From CAYVMX01 sp964452725 (GTDB taxonomy: Bacteria > Patescibacteriota > Gracilibacteria > JAHISY01): a stretch of 30,811 bases of DNA. Position numbers and translations under genes: made by a program. This document shows positions 14,509-22,634 of the stretch, piece after piece. The notes below the pieces were generated by a model, which was not told where the DNA came from, did not search any database, and saw only the letters and a list, made by a program, of their open reading frames with translations. Within the stretch, counting starts at the first letter, position 1. The number at the start of each line of letters is the position of its first letter. The stretch covers positions 1-30,811 of the forward strand of contig CAYVMX010000013.1 of NCBI GenBank assembly GCA_964452725.1, in the 5' to 3' direction.

Positions 14509-15654
14509 ATGGCTGATCTCAAAAAAGCTGCACTGGCGTATCACAAGCGCCTAAAAGGCAAAATCCAGCTCACACTCAAAGAAAAGCTAAGCGGCAAACG
14601 AGATTTGAGTCTGTCATATACACCGGGTGTTGCAGCGCCTTGTCTCGAGATCGCCGAAGATAAGGAGCGTGCCTACGACTACACTTGGAAGAAGAATACG
14701 ATCCTCATCGTCACCGATGGTACAGCGGTACTAGGACTCGGTGATATCGGACCCGAGGCAGCACTGCCAGTGATGGAAGGTAAAAGCGTGCTTTTCAAAG
14801 AGTTTGGTGGTGTGGACTGTGTACCGATCTGCCTCGACACCAAAGATCCCGATGAAATAGTTGATATCGTCTGTAAACTCGCACCAGCCTACGGTGGTAT
14901 CAACCTAGAAGACATTTCAGCACCGCGTTGTTTTTACATCGAAAAACAACTCAAAACTCGTTTGCCGATACCAGTTTTTCATGACGACCAACATGGTACA
15001 GCGATCGTCGTCCTCGCAGGTCTGATCAATGCTGCGAAAGTTGTAAAGAAAAAGATCACTGACTTAAAGATCATCATCAATGGTGCTGGGGCAGCTGGTA
15101 TCGCTACTGCCAAGCTTTTATACCATTATGATATTCGACAGATCATCCTCTGTGATACGCAGGGAGCGATCTATGCTGGTCGCAAAGAAAATATGAATCC
15201 GATGAAAAAGAAGATGGCGAGTATTACCAATCCTAAAAAGCAGAAAGGTTCTCTCTCAGATGTAATGCAAGATGTCGATTGCTTCATTGGTGTCTCGGTC
15301 AAAGATGCAGTAACACCAGCAATGGTCAAATCCATGGCGCGTGATCCAATTATTTTTGCCATGGCAAATCCGAATCCTGAGATTTTGCCCGATGTAGCTC
15401 GCAAAGCTGGTGCGACCATCGTAGGTACGGGTCGTAGTGATTTCCCCAATCAGGTCAATAATGTTCTAGCCTTCCCCGGTATTTTTCGTGGAGTGCTGGA
15501 CATGCGAGCCAATATCACACGGGAGGTAAAATTTGCTGCGGCACTGGCGATTGCCAAGTGTGTGAAGCAGCCAACAGCTAGTTGTGTGATTCCATCGGCA
15601 CTAGATAAGACTGTGGCAAAGAAAGTCGCGGCAGCGGTTAAAAAAGTTGTTTAA
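14509..15654 (+). CDS. Malic enzyme (NAD(P)-dependent, short bacterial form)
   Basis: A 381-residue malic enzyme converting malate to pyruvate and CO2 with reduction of NAD(P). The N-terminal domain shows LSLSYTPGVAAPC with the catalytic tyrosine, TDGTAVLGLGDIGP, MEGKSVLFKEFGGVD with the catalytic lysine, and the metal-binding NLEDISAPRCF and FHDDQHGT. The Rossmann motif is INGAGAAGIATAKLL. The length is that of the MaeB core without the phosphotransacetylase extension. It is last of the forward run; its TAA overlaps the comEC stop by 3 nt tail-to-tail. The cofactor cannot be assigned confidently. Confidence 0.94.
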   Translation: MADLKKAALAYHKRLKGKIQLTLKEKLSGKRDLSLSYTPGVAAPCLEIAEDKERAYDYTWKKNTILIVTDGTAVLGLGDIGPEAALPVMEGKSVLFKEFGGVDCVPICLDTKDPDEIVDIVCKLAPAYGGINLEDISAPRCFYIEKQLKTRLPIPVFHDDQHGTAIVVLAGLINAAKVVKKKITDLKIIINGAGAAGIATAKLLYHYDIRQIILCDTQGAIYAGRKENMNPMKKKMASITNPKKQKGSLSDVMQDVDCFIGVSVKDAVTPAMVKSMARDPIIFAMANPNPEILPDVARKAGATIVGTGRSDFPNQVNNVLAFPGIFRGVLDMRANITREVKFAAALAIAKCVKQPTASCVIPSALDKTVAKKVAAAVKKVV

Positions 15655-17150
15655 GTGAGCTTGAGCTGCTGCTGTCGACTATGCCAGAGCCAGAGTAGCC
15701 AGCCGAGGATCAAGTAGTAGACAATAGTAATTGAGAATACAAACCAGCTGATTTCCATGCTGGCAAGTGGTATTTTGGCGAGATGTTGCGCGACAGTAAG
15801 CATGTAGGAGAGCAGTATATAGGCGACGAAGCCAAGCAGTATCCCTGCTGGTAAATAAGCCAGACCGATTAGCACCGCTGCGAATCCTATCAACATGGCC
15901 AGTGGTATCGCCGGTGCGACGAGGATATTTGCCAGTGGTGCAATGAGCGAGAACCGACCAAAGTAGAGCATAATTAGTGGTACGGCAGTCGCCTGTGCAG
16001 CGAGTGTGAGTACGAGTGAGTCTTGGATCGCAAATTTCTTTGGTATACGATGGAGATAGTGTTGCAAAACTGGACCGACATAGAGCACACCCAGCACGGC
16101 AGCGAAAGAAAGCTGAAATGAAATATCAGTCAAAACTCTAGGGTTGTGTAGCGCCATGAGGACTGCTGTAAAGGCGATTGTAATTTCGATATGGTGTTGT
16201 CGTCCGCTTGTCAGTGCAGCGAAGGCGATGATACCCATGATAGCTGCTCGGACGACTGGTGCTCCTGCACCAACTATCAAAGTAAACAATACGACCAACA
16301 CAATGACCAGTGGTAGCTGCCAGCGACGAGCCACTATAGTGCCAAAGAGACCCGTAACAAACGCAATCACCAGTGCGACATTGTAGCCTGAGATGGCGAT
16401 GATGTGTGTGAGACCCGTAGTATTGAAATCTGCTAGTACAGAATCTGGAATCCCACGACGACTACCGATCAAAAGTCCAGCTTCGAAGCTAGCTTGTGGT
16501 TCGGGAAAAATTTGGTTGAGCTTAGTCTCAAAAGCACGTCGTACGTTGTAAAGTGTCGCCCAAAAGAAATTGCCTTGATTTTCGCCAACTATTTCTAGCT
16601 TGGGGTAGTACATGACCGAGTAGATCTGCTGTCGAGCAAGATAATCTCGATAAGAAAACTCCTCTGTCTCAAACGGTGTTTCGAGCTTGTCAGTGATTTT
16701 TAATCGGTCGCCGTAGGCGTACTCAGGGAAACGTGCGATTTTTAGTAGGACATTGCCTGTCAGATCGTATTGCTGGTCATCTAGTACGAGTGTATCGACT
16801 GCGACTGTCAGCTTCGTATGGTCGGCACGGCGGTCAGGATCTTCGGATACTGTGCCAGTCAGGATTACTTTCGTCTCACGATCATTGTAATAAGCGAGGG
16901 TAGTAGGGAGGTTGTCATAACGGCTAATATCAAAGCGTGCAAATCCTAGACTACTGCTCAGTGTGATTATTCCAAACACTAGCAGTATGATCTGTCGTCG
17001 ACCAAGTAGTGCCAGTAGTAGTCCTGCTCCTGTGAGGGCGATAGGAATCACCAATGGTAAATCCAAAATTTCTCCAAGCGCAATACCGCCTAAAAAGGCT
17101 ATTAACGCTGTAAGAGTGAGACTGGTACGATAGGGATAAGGTTGCTTCAC
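15651..17150 (-). CDS. comEC: ComEC/Rec2-family DNA-uptake channel without a beta-lactamase domain
   Basis: A polytopic membrane protein of about 499 residues. An N-terminal DUF4131-like region (about 25-180, with FSYRDYLARQQIYS) is followed by the ComEC Competence domain, recognisable from GLLIGSRRGIP and TGLTHIIAISGYNVAL. About ten helices in the second half form the presumed channel that passes one DNA strand during transformation. The C-terminal metallo-beta-lactamase-like domain of full ComEC (700-800 residues) is absent; the ORF ends after the last helices with no frameshift sign. GTG 17150 is chosen because TAATAT lies exactly 7 nt upstream; TTG 17156 is the alternative. ComEA and pilus genes are not in the window. 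Confidence 0.87.
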   Translation of the reverse strand: MKQPYPYRTSLTLTALIAFLGGIALGEILDLPLVIPIALTGAGLLLALLGRRQIILLVFGIITLSSSLGFARFDISRYDNLPTTLAYYNDRETKVILTGTVSEDPDRRADHTKLTVAVDTLVLDDQQYDLTGNVLLKIARFPEYAYGDRLKITDKLETPFETEEFSYRDYLARQQIYSVMYYPKLEIVGENQGNFFWATLYNVRRAFETKLNQIFPEPQASFEAGLLIGSRRGIPDSVLADFNTTGLTHIIAISGYNVALVIAFVTGLFGTIVARRWQLPLVIVLVVLFTLIVGAGAPVVRAAIMGIIAFAALTSGRQHHIEITIAFTAVLMALHNPRVLTDISFQLSFAAVLGVLYVGPVLQHYLHRIPKKFAIQDSLVLTLAAQATAVPLIMLYFGRFSLIAPLANILVAPAIPLAMLIGFAAVLIGLAYLPAGILLGFVAYILLSYMLTVAQHLAKIPLASMEISWFVFSITIVYYLILGWLLWLWHSRQQQLKLT

Positions 17151-17157
17151 GAACAAT

Positions 17158-17163
17158 ATATTA
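17158..17163 (-). promoter_or_regulatory. -10 box of comEC (leaderless spacing)
   Basis: On the minus strand TAATAT is followed by 7 nt and then the GTG at 17150; no Shine-Dalgarno and no clear -35. A transcript from it would begin at or next to the start codon. Confidence 0.4.
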
Positions 17164-17180
17164 GTACAATAGTAGCCTAT

Positions 17181-17195
17181 TTGGCACTGTGGCTC
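17181..17195 (+). repeat. Partial copy of the tRNA 5' end
   Basis: TTGGCACTGTGGCTC matches 17244-17258 (TTGGCACTGTAGCTC) at 14 of 15 positions, 63 nt upstream of the tRNA and in the same orientation. The similarity stops at the D-loop. It looks like a tRNA fragment left by duplication or integration/excision at the tRNA 5' end, or a chance match. Confidence 0.4.
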
Positions 17196-17245
17196 TCGCT
17201 TCCGTCAAGGTTACGGTGGACAGGCAGCTTATCATCATACATCTT

Positions 17246-17322
17246 GGCACTGTAGCTCAGCTGGTTAGAGCGTGGGACTCATAAGCCCGAGGTCGGTGGT
17301 TCAAGTCCACCCAGTGCCACCA
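17246..17322 (+). tRNA. tRNA-Met (CAU)
   Basis: A 77-nt tRNA with encoded CCA. Acceptor GGCACTG (17246-17252) pairs fully with CAGTGCC (17312-17318); the D-stem is GCTC/GAGC, and the T-arm GGTGG-TTCAAGT-CCACC. The anticodon CAT is at 17280-17282 in loop CTCATAA. The G1-C72 pair excludes an initiator tRNA in the usual bacterial sense (unpaired position 1), so elongator Met is most likely; tRNA-Ile2 (CAU modified by TilS) cannot be fully excluded. The anticodon stem has an A31-G39 mismatch and a U27-G43 wobble. Confidence 0.95.
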
Positions 17323-17400
17323 AGTAGGTTCTGATTGGTCACTAGGATGATGCGAACTACCACGTCGAGTGTCAGTACTACTAGCTGTATTTCAAAACTT

Positions 17401-18258
17401 ATGTCCTTACGTCTCAAAATCGCGATTCAAAAAAAAGGACGTTTAGCTGAGCGTTCAGTCGAGTTTTTACGTGCACTAGGGTTAGACGCAGCAAACTCCG
17501 GACGTTACCTCATCGGTAAGTGTAAAGACTTCCCAGCAGATATTCTACTCCTGCGCGATGATGATATCCCAGCTTTCGTCGGGCGAGGTAATGCTGATAT
17601 TGGCATCGTTGGTCAAAATGTAGTCATCGAGAGCGGAGTCAAAGTTAAAGAAATTGCCAAGCTCGGGTTTGGTAAGTGTCGATTGACAGTTGCTGTACCA
17701 AAACGTAGCAAGTACAAAACTATTAAAAGCCTAAAAAACGCGACAATCGCTACAGAGTATCCGAATGCGACGAAGAAATTCTTCAAACAACTCAAAGTAC
17801 CAATCCAGCTGACTGAACTGGCTGGCTCAGTCGAGATCGCGCCTGAGATGGGAGTCGCCGATGCGATCGTCGATCTCGTGCAGACAGGCACGACGCTAGA
17901 GGCACATGATCTTGTACCGCTCGATCCACCGATTTTGAATAGCGAAGTAGTATTGATCGCCAATACTAAGTCAGCCAAGTCTAAACTACTCATAGAATTG
18001 CTGGCGCGCGTAGAAGCAGTGCTAGCAGCTCGGACGAAGAAATACGTCATGCTCAACTGTCAGACTAATAATTTAAAAAAGATTGAAAAGATTCTACCGG
18101 CACTTGATGCGCCGACAGTCCTACCACTTGCTAAGAATAACGAAGTCGCTGTTCACTCTGTGGCGACAGAGAAAGAGTTTTGGGAGGTATTACCCAAGCT
18201 AAAACAAGCGGGTGCCAAAGATATTCTCTTGCTCAATGTTGAGAAATTAGTTCCCTAA
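17401..18258 (+). CDS. hisG: ATP phosphoribosyltransferase, long form
   Basis: First enzyme of histidine synthesis: joins ATP and PRPP to phosphoribosyl-ATP. At 285 residues it is the long HisG with a C-terminal regulatory ACT-like domain (about 215-285), so it needs no HisZ. It starts MSLRLKIAIQKKGRL, with FVGRGNADIGIVG in domain I and the PRPP-binding AIVDLVQTGTTLE block near 155-166. The frame is open to 17335, but the extra 22 residues are Thr/Ser-rich with no family match, so ATG 17401 is chosen. It begins 78 nt after the tRNA and is joined to hisD without a gap. Feedback inhibition by histidine is expected from the C-terminal domain. Confidence 0.95.
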   Translation: MSLRLKIAIQKKGRLAERSVEFLRALGLDAANSGRYLIGKCKDFPADILLLRDDDIPAFVGRGNADIGIVGQNVVIESGVKVKEIAKLGFGKCRLTVAVPKRSKYKTIKSLKNATIATEYPNATKKFFKQLKVPIQLTELAGSVEIAPEMGVADAIVDLVQTGTTLEAHDLVPLDPPILNSEVVLIANTKSAKSKLLIELLARVEAVLAARTKKYVMLNCQTNNLKKIEKILPALDAPTVLPLAKNNEVAVHSVATEKEFWEVLPKLKQAGAKDILLLNVEKLVP

Positions 18259-19533
18259 ATGCAAATCCTTAATCTCGCCGATATCGATGAGGCCACACGG
18301 CAGCAGATACTCACGCGTGATAGTGAGGTTGGTTCGGCAGAAGTGAAAAAAAAGGTTGTAGAGATTTTGAAACGAGTTGAGGCAGCAGGTGAGCAAGCAG
18401 TTTTGGCTTTCACTGAACAATTCGATGGTGTGAAGATGAAATCACTAGAAGTATCACAGTCAGAGCTAGATACGGTTGATGTCGGTCAGTATGGGTTTCT
18501 CCAGCAGGCTGCTACCAATATTGAAAAGTTCCACAAGGCGCAACTCAAAAATATCCAAGCTGAGCAGCCAGTCGAAACAGAAAAAGGGATTACTGTCTGG
18601 CGGGAGTGGCGACCGATTGAGCGCGTGGGGGTCTACGCGCCGGGTGGACGCGCGACTTACCCCAGCTCTGTCCTGATGCAGGCTATCCCAGCACGGATTG
18701 CGGGTTGTACAGAGATTGTCCTAGCGACACCACCAGACTCAAAAGGTGCAATACCGGAGGTGGTACTCGCCGCGGCGAAGATCGCAGGCGTGACAAAGGT
18801 AATCAAGGCTGGTGGTGCACAGGCGATCGGTGCGCTTTACTATATTTACAATGTCGAAAAGCTAACTGGTCCAGGTAATCCGTGGGTGACAGAGGCCAAG
18901 CAGCAGCTCAGCAAGTATGTGGCGATCGATATGCCAGCGGGACCTTCTGAGATTTTAGTGCTCGCGGACGAAACTGCGCGCGCCGACTTCATCGCGGCGG
19001 ATCTGCTCAGCCAGGCGGAGCATGCACCGGACTCTAGTAGTTTGTTACTTACAACTTCGACAGATTTGGCCAAACAAGTTCAAGCTGAGCTGGCCAAACA
19101 AGTGCCAGAGCTAAAGAGGCAGGAGATTGTTCAAACAGCAGTCCTAAATACCCAACTACTAGTCGCTAAAGATTTGGATGCAGCGATCGAGTTCACCAAC
19201 TCCTACGCACCAGAGCATCTCGAGATTGTCACCAAAGATGACTCAGCAGTCCTAAAAAAGATTGTGAACGCTGGTTCAGTTTTCCTCGGACCGTATTCCT
19301 CTGAGTCAGCTGGTGATTTCGCGACGGGTAGCAACCACGTCCTACCCACAGCTGGCTTTGCGCGCAACTTCCCAGCACTCTCGGTCGAGAGCTTCGGTAA
19401 AAAAATCCAAGTTCAAAAGCTGACCAAAGAGGGACTAAGTAGTATTAAAAAAACTTGTGAGCAGTTCGGTGAGCTAGAAGGACTCGACGCGCACGCACGG
19501 AGTATTACCATTCGATTCGATACTGATGACTAA
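18259..19533 (+). CDS. hisD: Histidinol dehydrogenase
   Basis: A 424-residue zinc enzyme that oxidises histidinol to histidine in two NAD-dependent steps. Signatures: ERVGVYAPGGRATYPSS near 117-134, GGAQAIGALYY, GPGNPWVTEAKQ, IDMPAGPSEILV, the zinc-ligand DLLSQAEHAPDS block, and the catalytic YAPEHLEI Glu-His pair near 315-322. The length matches the family. The ATG follows the hisG stop with no intervening base, and hisC overlaps its end by 8 nt, so hisG-hisD-hisC is a translationally coupled operon. Confidence 0.97.
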   Translation: MQILNLADIDEATRQQILTRDSEVGSAEVKKKVVEILKRVEAAGEQAVLAFTEQFDGVKMKSLEVSQSELDTVDVGQYGFLQQAATNIEKFHKAQLKNIQAEQPVETEKGITVWREWRPIERVGVYAPGGRATYPSSVLMQAIPARIAGCTEIVLATPPDSKGAIPEVVLAAAKIAGVTKVIKAGGAQAIGALYYIYNVEKLTGPGNPWVTEAKQQLSKYVAIDMPAGPSEILVLADETARADFIAADLLSQAEHAPDSSSLLLTTSTDLAKQVQAELAKQVPELKRQEIVQTAVLNTQLLVAKDLDAAIEFTNSYAPEHLEIVTKDDSAVLKKIVNAGSVFLGPYSSESAGDFATGSNHVLPTAGFARNFPALSVESFGKKIQVQKLTKEGLSSIKKTCEQFGELEGLDAHARSITIRFDTDD

Positions 19534-20587
19534 ACTAATCCAGCAGCTCGTCCGTCCACAGGTTCGCCAGCTCGCGGGCTATGTGTCTGCGCGGCACCTC
19601 ACACAGAGCGCCAAGATTTTCCTCGATGCAAATGAGAATGCTTTTGGTTCAGTTTTAAAAAAGGTTGAGGGAGTCGAATTAAATCGCTATCCCGACCCAT
19701 TGGCAGATTCACTGCGTTCCAAGCTCGCCAAGTATACAAAAGTTCGATCTAGCCAGATCATCGTCGGCAATGGTAGCGATGAGTTGATCTGGCTCACACT
19801 GTTTGCTTTCGTAGCGGCGGATGAAGAGGTCATCATCATACCACCGACTTTTTCCATGTATCGAGTCTTCGCAGAGCTGGCAGGTGCGAAGGTGAAGCAA
19901 GTACCGCTGGATTCAACATTCACACTCGACCCAGCCAAAGTGCTGGCAACAATCTCTGCCAAGACGAAAGTTATCTTCCTCTGTTCACCGAATAATCCGA
20001 CCGGACAAGCATTACCTATTAAAACAGTCGAAAAGATCGTCAAACAATCAAAAAGAATTGTCATCGTTGATGAAGCGTATATCGAGTTTTGTCCGCGCCG
20101 AACTGTTAAAAGTTTGTTAAAGAAATATCCGAATCTTGTAATCCTCCGCACTTTTAGCAAGGCGTGGGGACTGGCAGGTCTGCGGGTTGGTTATGCCTTG
20201 AGTTCGCCTGAGGTGATTGAGATCCTTGCCAAAGTCCGCGCGCCGTACTCGGTCGATACACTCTCGCAAAAGCTTGCCACCAAAGCTTTAAATAAGCAGA
20301 AACAGATGGAGGTAGGTGTGAAGAAAATTCTGTCTGAACGCGAGCAGTTAAAAAATAATCTAAAGCGACTCGGACTGACAGTCTCTCCGTCCGATGCGAA
20401 TTTCTTACTGGTACGGTTTCCACGGGGTCAAGCGGCAGCTAAGATTCAGCAGAGTCTCAGTAAAAAGTTTGGGATTGTCGTACGGGATTTCGATTCACCA
20501 CAACTAAAAAACTGTCTACGAATCACAGTAGGTACAACGGTAGAGAATCAGAAATTAACTGTGGCGTTAAAAAAATTACTTATTTAA
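19526..20587 (+). CDS. hisC: Histidinol-phosphate aminotransferase
   Basis: A 353-residue fold-type I PLP aminotransferase converting imidazole-acetol phosphate to histidinol phosphate. It shows FLDANENAFG, LNRYPDPLADSLR, GNGSDELI, SPNNPTGQ, VDEAYIEF and TFSKAWGLAGLRVGY with the PLP lysine K212. The N-terminal substrate block and the his-operon position support HisC over an aromatic aminotransferase, though family enzymes can be broad. The start overlaps hisD by 8 nt. Confidence 0.95.
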   Translation: MTKLIQQLVRPQVRQLAGYVSARHLTQSAKIFLDANENAFGSVLKKVEGVELNRYPDPLADSLRSKLAKYTKVRSSQIIVGNGSDELIWLTLFAFVAADEEVIIIPPTFSMYRVFAELAGAKVKQVPLDSTFTLDPAKVLATISAKTKVIFLCSPNNPTGQALPIKTVEKIVKQSKRIVIVDEAYIEFCPRRTVKSLLKKYPNLVILRTFSKAWGLAGLRVGYALSSPEVIEILAKVRAPYSVDTLSQKLATKALNKQKQMEVGVKKILSEREQLKNNLKRLGLTVSPSDANFLLVRFPRGQAAAKIQQSLSKKFGIVVRDFDSPQLKNCLRITVGTTVENQKLTVALKKLLI

Positions 20588-20591
20588 CTTC

Positions 20592-20625
20592 TAGATTTTC
20601 ACCTGCACGGAAATAACAAAATCTA
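20592..20625 (+). repeat. Inverted repeat covering the hisK start codon
   Basis: TAGATTTT (20592-20599) and AAAATCTA (20618-20625) are a perfect 8-bp inverted repeat with an 18-nt loop; the final A is the first base of the hisK ATG. In RNA it could partly hide the start codon. AT-rich, so only moderately stable. Confidence 0.5.
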
Positions 20626-21485
20626 TGATTACTTTCGATTTCCACTCACACACGACCTATGCCGACGGGGCAGACTCTGCCAGCACGATGGTGGAGGCGG
20701 CGATTGCCAAGGGTTTGCGAACTTACGGAATCTCCGAGCATCATCCGCGTCATCCGGACTTCCGCTACCGCGACGATCCACCGGGTGAGGTACGAGGTTT
20801 GGCTCAGTGGTCAGAGTATTTAGCAGAGATGGATGCACTGAAAAAACAACACGCGAGTAAGATTGAACTGCTCAAAGGTAGCGAGTTCGACTGGCTCGGG
20901 GTGGATTATCTACCCGAATGGCAAAAGTGGCGAGCGGAGAGCGACTATGATTACATCATTGGTTCGGTGCACTATATTGGACACTGGGGGTTCGATTACT
21001 TGGAAGATTGGGAGCAGCGCTACGATTTCCCCGAGCTCAAGGAACGCGAGGGCATACTCAATTACGACTCCATTGAACAAATCTACACAGCGTATTATAA
21101 GCACGTGGTGGAGATGGTAGAGCACGGTGCTGAGCACTTCGACATCGTCGGACACTTGGATCTGATCAAAAAGTTCGTGAAGGAGACGCCGTCAAATGCC
21201 CTAGAAGAAGCCACCAAGGCGCTTGATGCGATTGCTCAGACAGATTTGGTTCTGGAGCTCAGCTCCGCTGGACTGACTAAGCCCTGCAAAGACTGGTATC
21301 CCAATGTGGAGCTACTTAAAGCGGCGCGAGAACGCGATATTCCGCTCACGCTCAACTCTGACGCACACCAGACGAGTCGCATCGCGGAAGGTTTCACCAA
21401 AGCAGTAGCACTTGCCAAGTCGGTCGGCTACGAGTCTGTCGTGTGCTTGCACGCGGGCGGAGAACGAGAAAATATAAAGATTTAA
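20625..21485 (+). CDS. hisK: Histidinol-phosphatase, PHP family (HisK/HisJ type)
   Basis: A 286-residue PHP-domain phosphoesterase. The trinuclear-metal ligands are in place: FDFHSHTTYADG (H7, H9, D14), SEHHPRH (about 38-43), LKGSEFDW, GSVHYIG, FDIVGHLDL and the late NSDAHQTSRI. The GSVHYI and HPDFRYRDDP segments are characteristic of the HisK branch that removes phosphate from histidinol phosphate, rather than the HAD-type HisB phosphatase or DNA polymerase PHP domains. It comes 37 nt after hisC and completes a hisG-hisD-hisC-hisK block, leaving only the middle steps (hisIE, A, H, F and the dehydratase) to be encoded elsewhere. Confidence 0.9.
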   Translation: MITFDFHSHTTYADGADSASTMVEAAIAKGLRTYGISEHHPRHPDFRYRDDPPGEVRGLAQWSEYLAEMDALKKQHASKIELLKGSEFDWLGVDYLPEWQKWRAESDYDYIIGSVHYIGHWGFDYLEDWEQRYDFPELKEREGILNYDSIEQIYTAYYKHVVEMVEHGAEHFDIVGHLDLIKKFVKETPSNALEEATKALDAIAQTDLVLELSSAGLTKPCKDWYPNVELLKAARERDIPLTLNSDAHQTSRIAEGFTKAVALAKSVGYESVVCLHAGGERENIKI

Positions 21486-21508
21486 GCAACTCTTAAACTT
21501 ACTAGTAA

Positions 21509-21514
21509 TAGAAT
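21509..21514 (+). promoter_or_regulatory. -10-like box before ribE
   Basis: TAGAAT in the 38-nt gap between hisK and ribE, ending 9 nt before ATG 21524; no Shine-Dalgarno and no FMN riboswitch motif in this short gap. A short or absent leader is expected if used. Confidence 0.4.
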
Positions 21515-21523
21515 ACTGATCTT

Positions 21524-22111
21524 ATGTTTACAGGTATTATTTCCGAGCTCGGCACAGTACAAGGAATCAAAAAGAATTCCAGAGATACTGCTTTCACTAT
21601 TCATGCTTTGCAGACCTGCAAAGGTCTCAAAATCGGTGATTCAGTAGCGGTTAATGGTGCGTGCCACACCGTGGTCCATAAAACTAAAAGTAGTTTTACC
21701 GTTGAATCCATTCCAGAAACTTTAAAGCGCACTAATCTAGGGGATTTGAAAGTTAACTCCAAAGTAAATCTGGAGCGACCTGTTCAAGTCGGAGGGAGAC
21801 TAGATGGGCATATTGTTACAGGGCACATCGACAGCACTATTCAAGTAGCTAAGATTGTAAAAGACAAAAATGCAGTACTCTTCGAGTTCACCGTACCACG
21901 TGCTTTGACGCGCTACATCGTCGCAAAAGGCTCAGTCGCACTTGATGGGATTTCTTTGACTGTAATCCAGATCACAAGTACTAAGTTAATAGTTGGTATT
22001 ATCCCGCACACTATCGAGCAAACAAATTTAAAAACCCGTAAAATAGGTGACCAAATCAATCTAGAAGTAGACATACTGGCGAAGCACACGGAGAAACTCC
22101 TAAAAAAGTAA
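21524..22111 (+). CDS. ribE: Riboflavin synthase, alpha chain
   Basis: A 195-residue protein that dismutates two 6,7-dimethyl-8-ribityllumazine molecules into riboflavin. It has two tandem lumazine-binding barrels: MFTGIISELG...VNGACHTV...GGRLDGHIVTGHID (1-95) and LTRYIVAKGSVALDGISLTV...IPHTIEQTNL (about 96-190). Both halves keep the TGHID and GISLTV-type ligand segments. GACHTV replaces the commoner GVCLTV. It is separated from ribH by 49 nt containing a TATAAT (22118-22123). ribD and ribBA are not here. Confidence 0.95.
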   Translation: MFTGIISELGTVQGIKKNSRDTAFTIHALQTCKGLKIGDSVAVNGACHTVVHKTKSSFTVESIPETLKRTNLGDLKVNSKVNLERPVQVGGRLDGHIVTGHIDSTIQVAKIVKDKNAVLFEFTVPRALTRYIVAKGSVALDGISLTVIQITSTKLIVGIIPHTIEQTNLKTRKIGDQINLEVDILAKHTEKLLKK

Positions 22112-22160
22112 TTTATTTATAATTCTACTTTTCCTGTTTGGAAGTAAATAACTAATCAAT

Positions 22161-22601
22161 ATGACTGAATACAGAGGTACACAAGACGGTAAGGGTATCA
22201 AAATAGCGATAATATCGAGTGAGTTTGCTGAGAAAGATGGTGGTGCATTAAAAAAACTTCAAGCAACTGCCAAAGCTAAATTAACTGAGTTGGGTGCAGA
22301 ATATAATATATATTTTTGCCCGGGTGTTTTTGAGATTCCGACAGTAGCGGCGCATGTTATCCAGACTAAGCGATACGAAGCGATAGTGGCACTCGGTGTA
22401 GTAGTACGTGGTGAGACTGCCCACTTTGATTTCGTCTGTAAGGCTGCTACAGATGGTATAGCTGAGCTCGGACGTACGAGTGGCGTGCCGATACTCTTCG
22501 GCGTATTGACGACTGATACGACAGAGCAGGCTGTCGCACGTGGAGGTTTGGGGGCAGACTATGCCGCCGCCGCTGTCGAGATGGTAAATCTCATTAGATA
22601 A
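22161..22601 (+). CDS. ribH: 6,7-dimethyl-8-ribityllumazine synthase
   Basis: A 146-residue lumazine synthase joining the pyrimidinedione and dihydroxybutanone phosphate to form the riboflavin synthase substrate. Motifs: IAIISSEFAE at strand 1, CPGVFEIP, ALGVVVRGETAHFDFVC with the catalytic His, GVPILFGVLTTDT and a closing helix. The N terminus MTEYRGTQDGKG is short, consistent with pentamer or icosahedral types. It directly follows ribE, so the last two steps of riboflavin synthesis are encoded together. Confidence 0.95.
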   Translation: MTEYRGTQDGKGIKIAIISSEFAEKDGGALKKLQATAKAKLTELGAEYNIYFCPGVFEIPTVAAHVIQTKRYEAIVALGVVVRGETAHFDFVCKAATDGIAELGRTSGVPILFGVLTTDTTEQAVARGGLGADYAAAAVEMVNLIR

Positions 22602-22618
22602 ATTACCGAAAGTGGCTA

Positions 22619-22627
22619 TGCTAAAAT
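22619..22627 (+). promoter_or_regulatory. Extended -10 box before pgk
   Basis: TGCTAAAAT in the ribH-pgk gap, ending 7 nt before ATG 22635. It overlaps an upstream in-frame ATG (22626), so use of this box would force translation from 22635 on a leaderless transcript. Confidence 0.5.
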
Positions 22628-22634
22628 GCCGCTA

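Noticed and set aside
17335..17400. Thr/Ser-rich frame MMRTTTSSVSTTSC before hisG as an attenuator leader peptide
   Set aside because: It contains no His codon run, is in frame with hisG rather than separate, and no terminator/antiterminator pair is visible after it. Best explained as an open upstream frame.
21486..21523. FMN riboswitch upstream of ribE
   Set aside because: The gap is only 38 nt, too short, and lacks the conserved RFN-element blocks.
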